From: Nocardiopsis sp. CNT312
Lineage (GTDB): Bacteria; Actinomycetota; Actinomycetes; Streptosporangiales; Streptosporangiaceae
Direction: 5' to 3'
Length of the DNA stretch: 55,172 nucleotides
Assembly (NCBI RefSeq): GCF_000515115.1
Contig: NZ_AZXF01000032.1
Coordinates: 2,845-58,016 of the forward strand
Position 1 is the stretch's first letter, and each line of letters opens with the position of its first letter. Shown here in pieces: positions 37,621-48,153 of the stretch. A model generated the notes under the pieces. It did no database searches. It had not been told where the DNA came from and saw nothing but the letters and a program-made list of their open reading frames with translations. A program made the position numbers and the translations under genes.

Positions 37621-39201
37621 GTGAACAATCCATCCCCATCCGCCAAGGCCCCTGCCGCCGCCATGGCCACAGCTGCCGGCGCCGTCGCGGTCCTGGTCGT
37701 CCTGGCCCTGGCCGCCACCCGCTTCTCGGTCCTGCCCTGGCCGCCCTCAACTCCCGGTGGGAGCACCGCCACACAGTCCTCGGAGGAGAGCGCACCCCCG
37801 GCCGCCGGGGACCCCGACCAACTCACGGTCGTCGATCCCGCCGACGTCGTCGGTGTCGAGGAGGTCGAACTCGCCTACGACGGAGGCGCCGAGGTGGCGG
37901 TGGCCTACCCCGCTGTCCAGGGGGCCGACCCCTTCACCGCGTTTTTGGCGGACACGCTCGCCACCGAGGTGCACGCCTTCGAGGCAGCCAACCCCGGCGC
38001 CAGGTCCTATACGGGCTCCTGGGGGCTGACCGCCGCCGCGGGCGATGTCCTGGGGGTGCGCGTGACCGCCACCGAGACCGACTCCGAGGAGAGCCGGGAG
38101 CGCCGCTCCACCTACTGGTACGAGACCGACACCGGCCTGGCGCACGGCTCGACCGCCCTGATCGCCGGACAGGAGGAACTGGCCGCCCTCAACGGCCTCG
38201 TCCTGGAACGGGTGTCCGACCAGGCGGACGGCTCGGTCATCCACCCCATCTCCTCGGTGTACGACTCGGTCGGGTTCAACCCCGCCGGCGACCTGGTCGT
38301 GGAGTTCGACGACGGCCAGGCGGCGCCCGTGGGCGTCGGCCGGGTGCACGCCGTCGTGGAACGGGACCTGGCCGAACCGCTGCTGTCGGAACTGGGTCTG
38401 CGCGCCCGCGACGCGGCGACCGTCGCCGCCGACGCCTTCTCCGTGCCGAGCCCGCCCGCGACCGCCGGAGGCGGTACGGACACGCCCCCTCCGGGCGTGC
38501 TGTCCCCGGTCGACGACACGGTGGACTGCTCCGACCCCGCCACCAAGTGCGTGGCGCTGACCTACGACGACGGGCCCGGCGGCGGGACCCCCGCCCTGCT
38601 GGACACCCTCGCCGAGCACGACGCCCGCGCCACCTTCTTTGTCACCGGGGTGCCGGTCATGTCGCATGCGACGACGGTGCGGCGCGCCTACGCCGAGGGC
38701 CACGAGATGGCCAATCACACGCTGAACCACCCCGACCTGTCCGGGCTGAGCCAGCGGGGAGCGCGTTCCGAACTGGAGGCGGTGCAGGCCCTGGTGTACC
38801 GCGAGACGGGCTACACCATGGACATGATGCGGCCCCCCTACGGTGCCACCGACGAGGGCGTCACCGCCGTGACCAGCGGTCTGGGCCTGTCCCAGATCAT
38901 CTGGAACGTGGACACCCACGACTGGAGGGACCGCGACGCCTCGCTGGTCACCCAGCGCGCGCTGTCAGGGGCCTCGGACGGGGCGATCATCCTCATGCAC
39001 GACATCCACCCCACGACCATCGCGGCGTCGCGGCGGATCATCTCCGAACTGGACGCGCGCGGGTTCACGATGGTCACCGTCACCCAACTGCTCGGCCCCA
39101 CCACCCCCGGCGGCCTCTACACCGACGGCGTCCCGGAGGCGGAGCAACCGTCAGAGGCCTCCGGAACCGACGCACAGGTGGGCGAGGAGGCGGCGGGCTG
39201 A
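37621..39201 (+). CDS. PdaC-like exported polysaccharide deacetylase, copy 1
   Basis: 526 residues from GTG 37621. One N-terminal membrane helix (about 18-37), a Ser/Pro linker, then an RsiV/DUF3298-like domain (about 70-270) and a NodB/CE4 deacetylase domain (about 300-480). CE4 motifs: TYDDGPG with the catalytic Asp pair, NHTLNHPDL supplying the HxxxH metal ligands, RPPYG, NVDTHDW and ILMHDIHP. PdaC-type enzymes deacetylate peptidoglycan or chitin-like sugars at the cell surface. It is divergent from metE and followed by a diverged paralogue. Confidence 0.92.
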   Translation: MNNPSPSAKAPAAAMATAAGAVAVLVVLALAATRFSVLPWPPSTPGGSTATQSSEESAPPAAGDPDQLTVVDPADVVGVEEVELAYDGGAEVAVAYPAVQGADPFTAFLADTLATEVHAFEAANPGARSYTGSWGLTAAAGDVLGVRVTATETDSEESRERRSTYWYETDTGLAHGSTALIAGQEELAALNGLVLERVSDQADGSVIHPISSVYDSVGFNPAGDLVVEFDDGQAAPVGVGRVHAVVERDLAEPLLSELGLRARDAATVAADAFSVPSPPATAGGGTDTPPPGVLSPVDDTVDCSDPATKCVALTYDDGPGGGTPALLDTLAEHDARATFFVTGVPVMSHATTVRRAYAEGHEMANHTLNHPDLSGLSQRGARSELEAVQALVYRETGYTMDMMRPPYGATDEGVTAVTSGLGLSQIIWNVDTHDWRDRDASLVTQRALSGASDGAIILMHDIHPTTIAASRRIISELDARGFTMVTVTQLLGPTTPGGLYTDGVPEAEQPSEASGTDAQVGEEAAG

Positions 39202-39341
39202 GCCGGTCTCGCCCCCGACGTCCCTTTCCCCCGCGTGGCCGCCTGGCCGGATCCGGTCACCCGGCCAGGCGGAGCCGCACCGTCCCCTATGTTGCTCCCA
39301 GCAGCCGCTACGCGTTCGGACCAAGGGATGAGGGATCGCCG

Positions 39342-40907
39342 GTGGGTCAGACGACCGCCCGTGCACACGAGCCGAGGGAACCGGCCCCGCCGGGCAGACG
39401 GGGGCCCGGGCCCCGGTGGGCGGGTGCCGCGGCCGCCGCGCTCCTGCTGCCCATGGCCTCCTGCGCCGCCGATCCCGGCACCGCCGACACCGCGGACCTG
39501 ATGTCGGTGGTGGCCGACGCCCCCGAGGGCCCCGTCTCGGAGTGGACCGGCACCGCGGCCGACTTCGACGGCCACCCCTACGTCCCCGACGGGGTGACGG
39601 TGACCGCCGCCTACCCCGAGTTCGAGGGGGCGGAGGGGTTCTCCCAAGGGCTGTCCGGGCACGTGGACCGGCGGGTGGGCGACTTCTACGGCGGGAGCCG
39701 GGAGCCGGTGAGCCTGGACATCGACTGGGAGGTGACGGCGGCCGGCGACGGCGTCCTGGGGGTGCGCCTGGTCCACACCGTGGAGGACCTGCACGGGCTC
39801 CGGCAGGGGTACGCGACCTACTGGTACGACGCCGAGACGGGGTTGACCCGCTACTCCTCCGAGCTGATCGCCGGGCGGGAGGGGTTGGAGCAGCTGAACG
39901 GGATCGTCGCCGACGCGCTGGCCGACCATCCCCACGCGGGAGCGGACACGCTGTGGCCGATCCTGTCCACCTACGACTCGATGGGCTTCAACGCCGACGG
40001 CGACCTCGTGGTGGAGTTCGACGACGGGCACCTCTCACCGGTGCGCGAAGGGCACCCACCGGACGCCTCCCCGGGGCGGATCGGGGTGGTCGTCGACGCA
40101 GACGAGGCGGCCCCGCTCCTGTCCGACCTGGGTGAGCGGGCGCGCGCGGCCTCCGCACTGGAGGAGCCCGACTTCGCCGTACCGGTGCCTGACGCGCCGA
40201 ACGCCGACCGCCCCGCCGTCCCGGGGGAGATCACCGCGGGCGAGGACGTGGACTGCGCGGCGGAGGGCGTCCGGTGTGTAGCGCTGACCTTCGACGACGG
40301 CCCCGCCGAGACCACCCCGCACCTGCTCGACCTGCTGGCCGAGGAGGGGGTGGTCGCAACGTTCTTCCTCAACGGCGACCCCGCGCTGACCCGACCGGCG
40401 GTGATCCGGCGCGCCTACGCCGAGGGCCACGAGATCGCCAACCACAACGACCAGCACGAGCACATGCGCGACCTGCCCGTCAGCGCGCTGCCCCGGCAGG
40501 TGGCGACGGTGAACGCGATCGTCAGCCGGGAGACCGGGTACCGGGTGACGCTGTTCCGGCCGCCGTTCGGCCAGAGCTCGCCCGAGGTGCTCGCGGAAGT
40601 CGGCGCGCAGGAGATGGCCCAGGTGGTGTGGAACGTCGACAGCGAGGACTGGACGGAGATCGGCCCGAACGAGATCGTGGAGCGCGTCACGGAGCAGACC
40701 GCCCGGGCCGACCGGGACGCGATCGTCCTCCTGCACGACCCGCTGCCCGCCACCCTGGCGGCCGTCCCCGAGCTCATCGGGCTGCTGCGCGAGGACGGCT
40801 ACACGTTCGCGACCACCACCCAGGCGATCGGCGACCCGGTCACCGGCGCGGCCTACCCCGAGGGGCGGAACGTGCCGGAGGCCGCGAGCGGGGAGCCGAA
40901 GGCCTGA
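39342..40907 (+). CDS. PdaC-like polysaccharide deacetylase lipoprotein, copy 2
   Basis: 521 residues from GTG 39342 (GAGGGA upstream). The leader ends in LLLPMASC, a likely lipobox, so this copy is lipid-anchored while copy 1 is anchored by a helix. It has the same DUF3298-like plus CE4 layout. Motifs TFDDGPA, RPPFG, NVDSEDW and VLLHDPLP are kept, but the second motif is HNDQH instead of H(S/T)xxH. It lies 140 bases after copy 1 and ends 10 bases from the convergent pyrD stop. A much longer in-frame reading upstream through copy 1 is an artefact of GC bias. Confidence 0.92.
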   Translation: MGQTTARAHEPREPAPPGRRGPGPRWAGAAAAALLLPMASCAADPGTADTADLMSVVADAPEGPVSEWTGTAADFDGHPYVPDGVTVTAAYPEFEGAEGFSQGLSGHVDRRVGDFYGGSREPVSLDIDWEVTAAGDGVLGVRLVHTVEDLHGLRQGYATYWYDAETGLTRYSSELIAGREGLEQLNGIVADALADHPHAGADTLWPILSTYDSMGFNADGDLVVEFDDGHLSPVREGHPPDASPGRIGVVVDADEAAPLLSDLGERARAASALEEPDFAVPVPDAPNADRPAVPGEITAGEDVDCAAEGVRCVALTFDDGPAETTPHLLDLLAEEGVVATFFLNGDPALTRPAVIRRAYAEGHEIANHNDQHEHMRDLPVSALPRQVATVNAIVSRETGYRVTLFRPPFGQSSPEVLAEVGAQEMAQVVWNVDSEDWTEIGPNEIVERVTEQTARADRDAIVLLHDPLPATLAAVPELIGLLREDGYTFATTTQAIGDPVTGAAYPEGRNVPEAASGEPKA

Positions 40908-40917
40908 CCCGCCCGCG

Positions 40918-42060
<1,143 letters not shown>

Positions 42061-42062
42061 GC

Positions 42063-42989
42063 TTATCCGTTCCCGTCACCCTCGCGTTCGGCGAGGAAGC
42101 GTTCGAGTTCCGCGCCGAGTTCGTCGGCGGTGGGCAGTCCGCCCTCCTCCTCGGCGAGCGGGAGCTTGGGACGCTCCCCGCCGTCGTTCCTGGAGGACAT
42201 GATGTCGTCGTACTGGCGCTCCAGGTTGGCCACGACGCGCTGGACCTCCTCAGAGGCCGCCACCTGTTCGGCGATGTCGACGTCGGTGGCCCTGGCCGTG
42301 TCCTCCAGAGCGCTCGTGGGCAGGGCCAGACCGGTGGCGCCGCCGACGTACTCGGCGGCGGCGATGGCCGACCGGGGGTACTCGGACTGGGCCAAATAGC
42401 TGGGGACGTGGACGGCGTAGCCGATGAAGTCGTGACCGCGCTCGCCCAGCCGGTACTCCAGCAGCGACACCGCGGTACCGGGGACCTCGATCCTGCCGAT
42501 CCACGGGGTGTGGCCCGCCACCAGCTCGGGGCGGGTGGCGTGGGGGGTGACGGTGACCGGGCGGGTGTGCGGAACGGCCATGGGGACGCCGTGCACGGCG
42601 ACGGACAGGGTGACGCCGAAGCGCTCGGCCAGTCCGATGACGGCAGCGGTGAAGAGCTCCCACTCGCGGTCCGGCTCGGGTCCGTGCAGGACGAGGAAGG
42701 GGGTGTCCTCCTCGTCGTACATGCGGTACAGGGCGATCTTGGGCGGCTCGTAGCCGGTCCAGGTGTTCTCGACGAACGTCATCGGGGGGCGGCGGGACCG
42801 GTAGTCCACGAGGCGGTCGGCGTCGAAGGTGGCGACCTCCTCCGCGGTGAGCCGGTCGAACATCTCCGAGGCCACCTGCCTTCCTGCGTGGCCGGCATCG
42901 ACGAAGCCGTTCAGACAGACGAGCATCGCCAGACCGGTGACGTCGTCGAAACCGGGGTGGAGTTCGTACAGATCCGAGGGTTCACGCAC
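42063..42989 (-). CDS. PAC2-family protein
   Basis: 308 residues from GTG 42989. PAC2 domain hallmarks: [19 protein letters not shown] at the start, the phrase [19 protein letters not shown], and later [23 protein letters not shown]2 proteins are related to eukaryotic proteasome assembly chaperones. Actinobacteria have proteasomes, but the bacterial role is unproven. The C-terminal 50 residues are acidic and disordered. It is immediately upstream of pyrD. Confidence 0.9.
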   Translation of the reverse strand: MREPSDLYELHPGFDDVTGLAMLVCLNGFVDAGHAGRQVASEMFDRLTAEEVATFDADRLVDYRSRRPPMTFVENTWTGYEPPKIALYRMYDEEDTPFLVLHGPEPDREWELFTAAVIGLAERFGVTLSVAVHGVPMAVPHTRPVTVTPHATRPELVAGHTPWIGRIEVPGTAVSLLEYRLGERGHDFIGYAVHVPSYLAQSEYPRSAIAAAEYVGGATGLALPTSALEDTARATDVDIAEQVAASEEVQRVVANLERQYDDIMSSRNDGGERPKLPLAEEEGGLPTADELGAELERFLAEREGDGNG

Positions 42990-43160
42990 CGGGTCTCGTC
43001 TCCAAAGGGTCGGGATCGCACGGGTCTGCCGTCCGCGTGGCGCGGCCTGCGGGGGAAGCCCGGTCGGCGCGCCGTATGGGGCGGTGTGCCCTGTTTTCCA
43101 CAATACCGACCCCGGGGTGGCCGATCGGACGTGGCCGGTCACCCCGGGACACGGCGGACG

Positions 43161-44909
43161 TCAGCGCAGTTCGGCGACCCTGAGGGCGCGCAGGCGGTTG
43201 AGTACGGCGGCGATCTCGTACCTGCGCGGCAGGGCGTAGTCCCCGCCGAACTCCGTGCCGAGGACGGTGACGCCGTCCTCGGCCAGCCTCCGTTCGAGGG
43301 AGTCCAGGGCCTCGGACAGGGTGCGGGTGCCGTCCAGGTGGCCTCCCCGCACGAGTGCGCGCAGGGCGAGCCCGGCCCCGGTGATCTGGCCGGGGTCGAC
43401 GAACTGCTCGACCGAGCGGACGTCGACGTCGTGCTCGCCGAACACCAGCACGTCCATGTCGCGGCGCTTGATCCTGCCTCGGCCGCGCGCGGTGGTGTCG
43501 TCCACCGACGCGGGGTCCACGACCCGGGGGCGGGGCCGGGCGAAGTCGGCGTCGGAGCGCTCGCGCGCCAGTTTCCGGGCACGGTCGGTGACGTCGTGCG
43601 GATGGTAGGCGTCGAGCATGACCACGTGGTCGGCGACGTCGAAGTAGTCGCCGCTGCCGCCCATGACCAGGACGGTGGAGACACCGTGGTCGCGCCTCAA
43701 CGGCCGTACCAGGTCGATGAAGGGAACGAGGGGCTCGCGGTCGCCGTGGACGAGGGCCTGCATCCGCTCGTCCCGGATCATCAGGTTGGTGGCGGTGGAG
43801 TCCTCGTCGACCAGCAGCGTGCGCGAGCCGATCTCGACGGCCTCGCAGATGTTGGCAGCCTGGGAGGTGGACCCGGAGGCGTTCTCGGTGCGGAAGTCGC
43901 CGGTGTCGGCACCGGTGGGCAGGCCCCGGACGAAGGGGCTGACGTCGGTGCGCTCGACCCGGCGCCCCTCCTCGGCGCGGATCTTGACGGCGTCGGTGCG
44001 GGTGACGACGAGTTCGCGGCCGTCGCCGGGGATGTGGTCGTAGACACCCCGTTCGAGTGCGTGGAGGAGGGTGGACTTGCCGTGGAAGCCGCCGCCGACG
44101 ATGAGGGTGATGCCCTCGGGCACGCCCATGCCGGTGACAGTGCCGCGGTGGGGCAGGTCCACGCTCACGCGCAGCGACGCGGGAGAGTCGAAGGGGACGG
44201 CGCCGCCGGCCATGGGCTGGTCGCTGACGCCGCTGCGCCGGGGCAGGACCGCCCCGTCGGCGACGAACGCCACCAGCCCGCGCCCCTCCAGTCCGGAGCG
44301 CAGGGCGACGGTGTCGGCGACGCTGTCGGCGAAGGCGACGGCCTCGGCGGAGTCGATCTCCTCCCAGTCCAGGCCGTCGACGAGGTCGGGGACGGTGCCG
44401 CAGAGTTCGCGCTCGGCGGCGCGGCCGTCGATACGGCGACCGCGTCCGGGCAGGTCGACACCGATCCGCAGGTCGATTCCGCCCTCGGTGACCTGGCAGG
44501 AGGAGCGTTCGATGACCTCCTGCCCGCCGGTGTCGATCTTGAGCAGGGACCCCTTGAGGAGGCGTCGGGCCCTGCGGCCGAGGTAGTCGGCGGTGGCACG
44601 GCGGCGCACGGGGTCGGCCCAGGCGCTCTCGGGGATGCCCGCGTCGCGGACGAGCACGCGCACGCGCGAGGGCGGCGCGAAGGGGTCGGACTGCGCGTGC
44701 TGGACGGTGAGGGTGAAGTCACCGAAGTCCCAGTCGCCCTTGAGCGACTTGTAGCGGCCGTAGGAGCCGCCGTCCATCGCCAGCAGTTCCGACGACAGCC
44801 GGGCGTCGTCGCGCACGCCGCGGATCGGTTCGGGTTCGGGCCTGCGGCCCCCACGACCGCCGCCACCGCCGTGTCGACGCCCTTGGCCGCCCCCGTAGCG
44901 TCCCGCCAT
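43161..44909 (-). CDS. ABC-ATPase-domain (PF09818-type) protein
   Basis: 582 residues from ATG 44909. A Gly/Arg-rich basic N-terminus (GGGQGRRHGGGGGRGGRRPE) suggests nucleic-acid contact. Next is the conserved MDGGSYGRYKSLKGDWDFGD stretch. The Walker A motif is GGGFHGKSTLLHALERGVYD (about residue 270), an ABC-signature-like region SGSTSQAANICEAVE and Walker B LLVDEDSTATNLMIRD follow. These are typical of the predicted ABC-class ATPases of this family, which have no transmembrane partner and unknown function. It is monocistronic, downstream of a hairpin-bearing spacer. Confidence 0.88.
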   Translation of the reverse strand: MAGRYGGGQGRRHGGGGGRGGRRPEPEPIRGVRDDARLSSELLAMDGGSYGRYKSLKGDWDFGDFTLTVQHAQSDPFAPPSRVRVLVRDAGIPESAWADPVRRRATADYLGRRARRLLKGSLLKIDTGGQEVIERSSCQVTEGGIDLRIGVDLPGRGRRIDGRAAERELCGTVPDLVDGLDWEEIDSAEAVAFADSVADTVALRSGLEGRGLVAFVADGAVLPRRSGVSDQPMAGGAVPFDSPASLRVSVDLPHRGTVTGMGVPEGITLIVGGGFHGKSTLLHALERGVYDHIPGDGRELVVTRTDAVKIRAEEGRRVERTDVSPFVRGLPTGADTGDFRTENASGSTSQAANICEAVEIGSRTLLVDEDSTATNLMIRDERMQALVHGDREPLVPFIDLVRPLRRDHGVSTVLVMGGSGDYFDVADHVVMLDAYHPHDVTDRARKLARERSDADFARPRPRVVDPASVDDTTARGRGRIKRRDMDVLVFGEHDVDVRSVEQFVDPGQITGAGLALRALVRGGHLDGTRTLSEALDSLERRLAEDGVTVLGTEFGGDYALPRRYEIAAVLNRLRALRVAELR

Positions 44910-45229
44910 CGTGTGCTTCCCCCTATGCCTCGTGGTGGGTGTCCCCGCCAGGGTAGGGCGTTGGCTCCGCCCCCGACGACGGCCCGGGAGGGACGGCGGG
45001 CCGACCCCCGGGCGGAGAGGGGGCCGCCCCGGTGGCGGTACCAGGGCGGCCCCTGTGAGGTGTCCGTGATGCGCTCCGGGATCAAGGGGGCATTCCGGGT
45101 CGCACCGCGGGTTCCCGCCTTCCCGGGAGGGGTGGGGAAGGCGCCTCGCGTTCTTTTCTACCGGAAGTCGGCTCCCTTTGCGGGGGAAACCTCGATCCCG
45201 GGTGATCCGGCTTCCGCTGGTCGGCCGTC
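44910..45229. other. Intergenic region with a probable terminator
   Basis: 320 bases without a supported gene. A perfect 10-bp inverted repeat GGGGCCGCCC / GGGCGGCCCC with a 14-base loop occupies 45020-45053, probably terminating the small gene that stops at 45230. The rest shows nothing recognisable beyond the promoter expected for the ATPase gene. Confidence 0.6.
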
Positions 45230-45658
45230 TCAGCCCTTCAGCGCGGCGCGAAGGACGGCGTCGTGCGGACCGGCGGGGTCGTCGCCGAGGTCGCCGACGA
45301 ACACCGCGACCGGTCGGCCGCCCCGCTCCGCCACCTCGGCACGCAGCTCCCGCCAGTGGTGCAGGTTCGGGTGGTCGAAGTCCGGGCAGGCCTCGGCCGG
45401 GGCCAGTCCGGCGATCGCCTCGTCCAGCTGGTCCAGTGTCATGGGGTAGGTCGCGGTGCCGCAGGTGTGTCCCAGGACCCGCGCCAGAACGACGGCGGGC
45501 AGGTGGTTGCCTCCCGCGTTGGTCAGCCCGAACCCGGTCACGCCGTCCCTTTCGACACCGACCGCGTAGGCCGCGGGCCGTCGCCACCCGGTGTGGGAGG
45601 CCTCCAGTTCCTGTCGGGCCCGGATGACGCGTTCCCTGGTCTCCCACTGCTCGTCCAT
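45230..45658 (-). CDS. Hypothetical protein
   Basis: 142 residues from ATG 45658 (GGGAG upstream; the in-frame ATG at 45697 has none). It begins with a helix WETRERVIRARQELEASH, followed by alternating strands (AAYAVGVERDGVTGFGLTNA) and DFDHPNLHHWRELRAEV. There is no signal peptide or membrane segment. It could be a small alpha/beta enzyme or binding protein; I do not recognise the family. It lies 40 bases after the PhzF-like gene in the same direction and may be cotranscribed with it. Confidence 0.7.
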   Translation of the reverse strand: MDEQWETRERVIRARQELEASHTGWRRPAAYAVGVERDGVTGFGLTNAGGNHLPAVVLARVLGHTCGTATYPMTLDQLDEAIAGLAPAEACPDFDHPNLHHWRELRAEVAERGGRPVAVFVGDLGDDPAGPHDAVLRAALKG

Positions 45659-45698
45659 GCTCTGGCTCCCTGTGTCGGCGACGGTCCGAAACGACACC

Positions 45699-46493
45699 CT
45701 AGAGCCGCAGGGTCCCGTGGGCCACGGTGACCGCCGTGCCGCCGATGAGGACCCGGCCGGGCGCCCCCTCCGGAAGCCGCAGCAGCAGGTCGCCGCCGCG
45801 CTCGGACACCTGGCGGGCGGTGAGCCCGGTGCGGCCCAGGCGCTCGGCCCAGAACGGGGCGAGCACGGTGTGGGCGCTTCCGGTCACGGGGTCCTCGGGG
45901 ACCCCGACGGCGGGGGCGAAGAACCGGGAGACGAGGTCGTGCGCCTCTCCGCGGGCGGTGGCGATGATCCCGCGGGCGGGCAGGGCCTTCAGCGCGGCCA
46001 GGTCCGGGGAGAGCCCCCGGACGGCGGCCTCGTCGGCGACCTCGACCAGGAGGTCGCCGGTCGCAGCCCGCCCCACGTACAGCGGCTCGGCGCCGAGCGC
46101 CTCGACGAGGCCGTCGGGGCTCTCACCGGTTTCGGGCGGGTTGGCGGGGAAGTCCAGCCAGAGCCGCTCGCCGTCGGTGGTGACAGTGAGCACCCCGCTG
46201 CGGGTGGCGAAGCGGTGGGGACCGGGGACACCCAGTTCGGTGAGGGCGTGGGAGGCGGCGAGGGTGGCGTGCCCGCACAGGTCGACCTCGACCGCCGGGG
46301 TGAACCAGCGCAGCGCGAAGTCGGCGCCGGGGTCCTCGACCGGGTGCACGAATGCCGTCTCCGACAGGTTGAACTCGGCGGCCACGCCTTGCGCCCACGC
46401 GTTGGGACGGGGACCGTCCAGGACGAGGACGGCGGCGGGGTTGCCCGCCAGCGGGCGGTCGGTGAAGGCGTCGACGACGCGGTACTCGGTCAT
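45699..46493 (-). CDS. PhzF-family epimerase/isomerase-like protein
   Basis: 264 residues, the normal size for PhzF/DAP-epimerase-fold proteins. Family landmarks are DAFTDRPLAGNPAAVLVLDG, the catalytic-Glu segment NLSETAFVHP, LCGHATLAASHAL and EDPVTGSAHTVLAPFW. Characterised relatives isomerise dihydrohydroxyanthranilate in phenazine synthesis, but most actinobacterial members have unknown substrates and no phenazine genes are nearby. The start is ATG 46493; ATG 46502 is possible. Confidence 0.92.
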   Translation of the reverse strand: MTEYRVVDAFTDRPLAGNPAAVLVLDGPRPNAWAQGVAAEFNLSETAFVHPVEDPGADFALRWFTPAVEVDLCGHATLAASHALTELGVPGPHRFATRSGVLTVTTDGERLWLDFPANPPETGESPDGLVEALGAEPLYVGRAATGDLLVEVADEAAVRGLSPDLAALKALPARGIIATARGEAHDLVSRFFAPAVGVPEDPVTGSAHTVLAPFWAERLGRTGLTARQVSERGGDLLLRLPEGAPGRVLIGGTAVTVAHGTLRL

Positions 46494-46602
46494 GCGGACC
46501 ATGGTGGAAGACCGCTGCGGCCCACGAAAGGACCAGTCCCACAAAGTGGCACCGAACGCCAGTCCGCCGGAGGCGGCACGCCCGGGGGGGCGGGACACGC
46601 GT

Positions 46603-46635
46603 CGGGGCCGTGGTCGGTCACCGACCACGGCCCCG
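46603..46635 (-). terminator. Stem-loop terminator after the surface protein gene
   Basis: Perfect 15-bp inverted repeat (CGGGGCCGTGGTCGG and its complement) with a 3-base loop, 46 bases after the stop at 46681. Confidence 0.8.
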
Positions 46636-46680
46636 CGCATGGAACGCCTCCCCGGTGAGCGGGCCCGGGGCCGCTCCGGC

Positions 46681-47562
46681 CTACTTGCGGCGCAGCTTCT
46701 CCACCATCGCGTTGAGGCCGCTGCGCTCGTACAGGGAGGCAAGGCCGTGACCACCGGTGCTCCTGCCCAACAGACCCTTGCCGTTCTCGGCCGCGCCGGC
46801 GTGCGCACCTGCGGGGCTGCGGCGGGACCAGACGAAGAACAGGGCGATCAGCACCGCCGGGATCAGCGCCAGGGTCAGCAGGGCCGTCGCGCCCAGAGCG
46901 TGGTCGGATCCGGTGAGCTCGGCACCGGAGAGGTCGGTCGCCGCGGTCTCCGCACTCGTCCCGGACCCGTCGGAGCCTTCGGCCGCGGCGGCCGTCTCGG
47001 CGGAGTCCTCCTGCTCGGTGTCCTCGGCGGGCTCGGTGTCCTCGGCGGGCTCCTCGGAGGGGGAGGCCTCCTCGACGGGCTCCGCCGCGGCGGGCTCGGG
47101 TTCGGCCGCGGCCTGCTCGGGGATCGGCGAGACCGCGCTGTCGCAGGAGGTGCCGGGCTGCTGGAAGGGATGGGGGGCGCCCGGGGTCCCGTGGCCGTCG
47201 CCCCACTCGGTGATGTAGTACTCGACGTCGGCGTGGCCGTTGCCGCCGCTCACGGTGAGCGTGGTCTCGTTGAAGCTCTCCCCCATCATGTCGGCGAAGG
47301 TCTTGCCGTCGATGTCGAGCAGTACGTCGCAGTCGTAGGAGGGGACGCCCGGGCCGCGGTCGCCGATGAAGAACTCGTACTCCTCGCCCTCGTAGACGAT
47401 GTAGCCCTCGGTACCCAGCGGCCAGCTCGGGCTGGAGAACAGGCCCTTCTGCATGGGCTCTCCGCTCGCGGGGGCGCCGGTGTCCCCGTTGATGCCGGAA
47501 CCGTCGTCCCAGAAGTAGGTGGCGGTGACCTTGCCGTACTGAATCGGAGTCTCGTTGCTCAT
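46681..47562 (-). CDS. C-terminally anchored surface protein, family unknown
   Basis: 293 residues from ATG 47562. The N-terminal domain (about 1-130) is rich in aromatic and acidic strands (GKVTATYFWDDGSGINGD, GDRGPGVPSYDCDVLLDIDG). A long Glu/Ala/Ser-rich linker (about 140-215) then leads to one membrane helix (ATALLTLALIPAVLIALFFVW) followed by RRS. That layout is usual for proteins exposed outside and fixed by the C-terminus, yet no signal peptide precedes it. A GTG 18 codons upstream (47616) gives a weak hydrophobic leader. The start is therefore uncertain. No sortase motif is seen. Confidence 0.7.
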   Translation of the reverse strand: MSNETPIQYGKVTATYFWDDGSGINGDTGAPASGEPMQKGLFSSPSWPLGTEGYIVYEGEEYEFFIGDRGPGVPSYDCDVLLDIDGKTFADMMGESFNETTLTVSGGNGHADVEYYITEWGDGHGTPGAPHPFQQPGTSCDSAVSPIPEQAAAEPEPAAAEPVEEASPSEEPAEDTEPAEDTEQEDSAETAAAAEGSDGSGTSAETAATDLSGAELTGSDHALGATALLTLALIPAVLIALFFVWSRRSPAGAHAGAAENGKGLLGRSTGGHGLASLYERSGLNAMVEKLRRK

Positions 47563-48153
47563 GTAAGAAATAGCCAGGTAGGCGACAGGGCCGAGAAGAC
47601 CGCTGGCATGACGCACAAGCCCCCACGGGCACGGTGGACGTGCACAGTGTGACCACAAGTCATGACATGGATCACCCGCGCCGCAGGCGGCGGCATCGGA
47701 TGGGGCGGGAGGGCGCCGGTGGCACCGGCACTCCGCCGGGACGGGCGCGCGGTCGCGCGCCGAGCGTCCCGAGAGAAGGTCTCGGCTCCCTTGCGGCACT
47801 CGGCCATCCAAGGGCTCGGCACCGATTCGTCAATGTTTAATAACGAACCGATCACGAACGACACTAGTCCACGTTTAATCACATTGGCGAGCCATCAACC
47901 GTAAAATGACACTTCGCAGTTGACCGATAACCCTGTGGCATGTCTCCCCCGTGCCCTCGGTGCACGTGCCAACGCCGCCTCGGCAGGAGACCCCGGGCGT
48001 CGGACCGGGCGGGGAGACCGCCCCCGCACCACGCGCCACACCTCTGGCAGCCGCCCCGCCCGCGAGGGCAGGACGTTCGGACGAGGGGCCGCGGCACAAG
48101 GGCGCCCCGGCGGAAACACCCCGCCGAGCCACCGGAAGGTCAAGGCGTGTCGG
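47563..48153. other. Intergenic region with AT-rich core
   Basis: About 590 bases without a supported gene. 47825-47925 is strikingly AT-rich and holds a direct repeat GTTTAAT at 47835-47841 and 47873-47879, a probable promoter/operator area of the surface protein. A short hairpin CGGCGG-N7-CCGCCG at 48108-48126 lies 28 bases after the kynU stop and could terminate it. Confidence 0.45.

Noticed and set aside
36822..39341. Upstream extension of the second deacetylase frame back to 36822
   Set aside because: It crosses the metE start, the riboswitch and the first deacetylase out of frame; the real start has a ribosome site and a lipoprotein leader at 39342.
42408..45449. Plus-strand frame of 1013 codons
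   Set aside because: Antisense to PAC2 and ATPase genes that carry clear motifs; Gly/Val/Asp-rich mirror composition.
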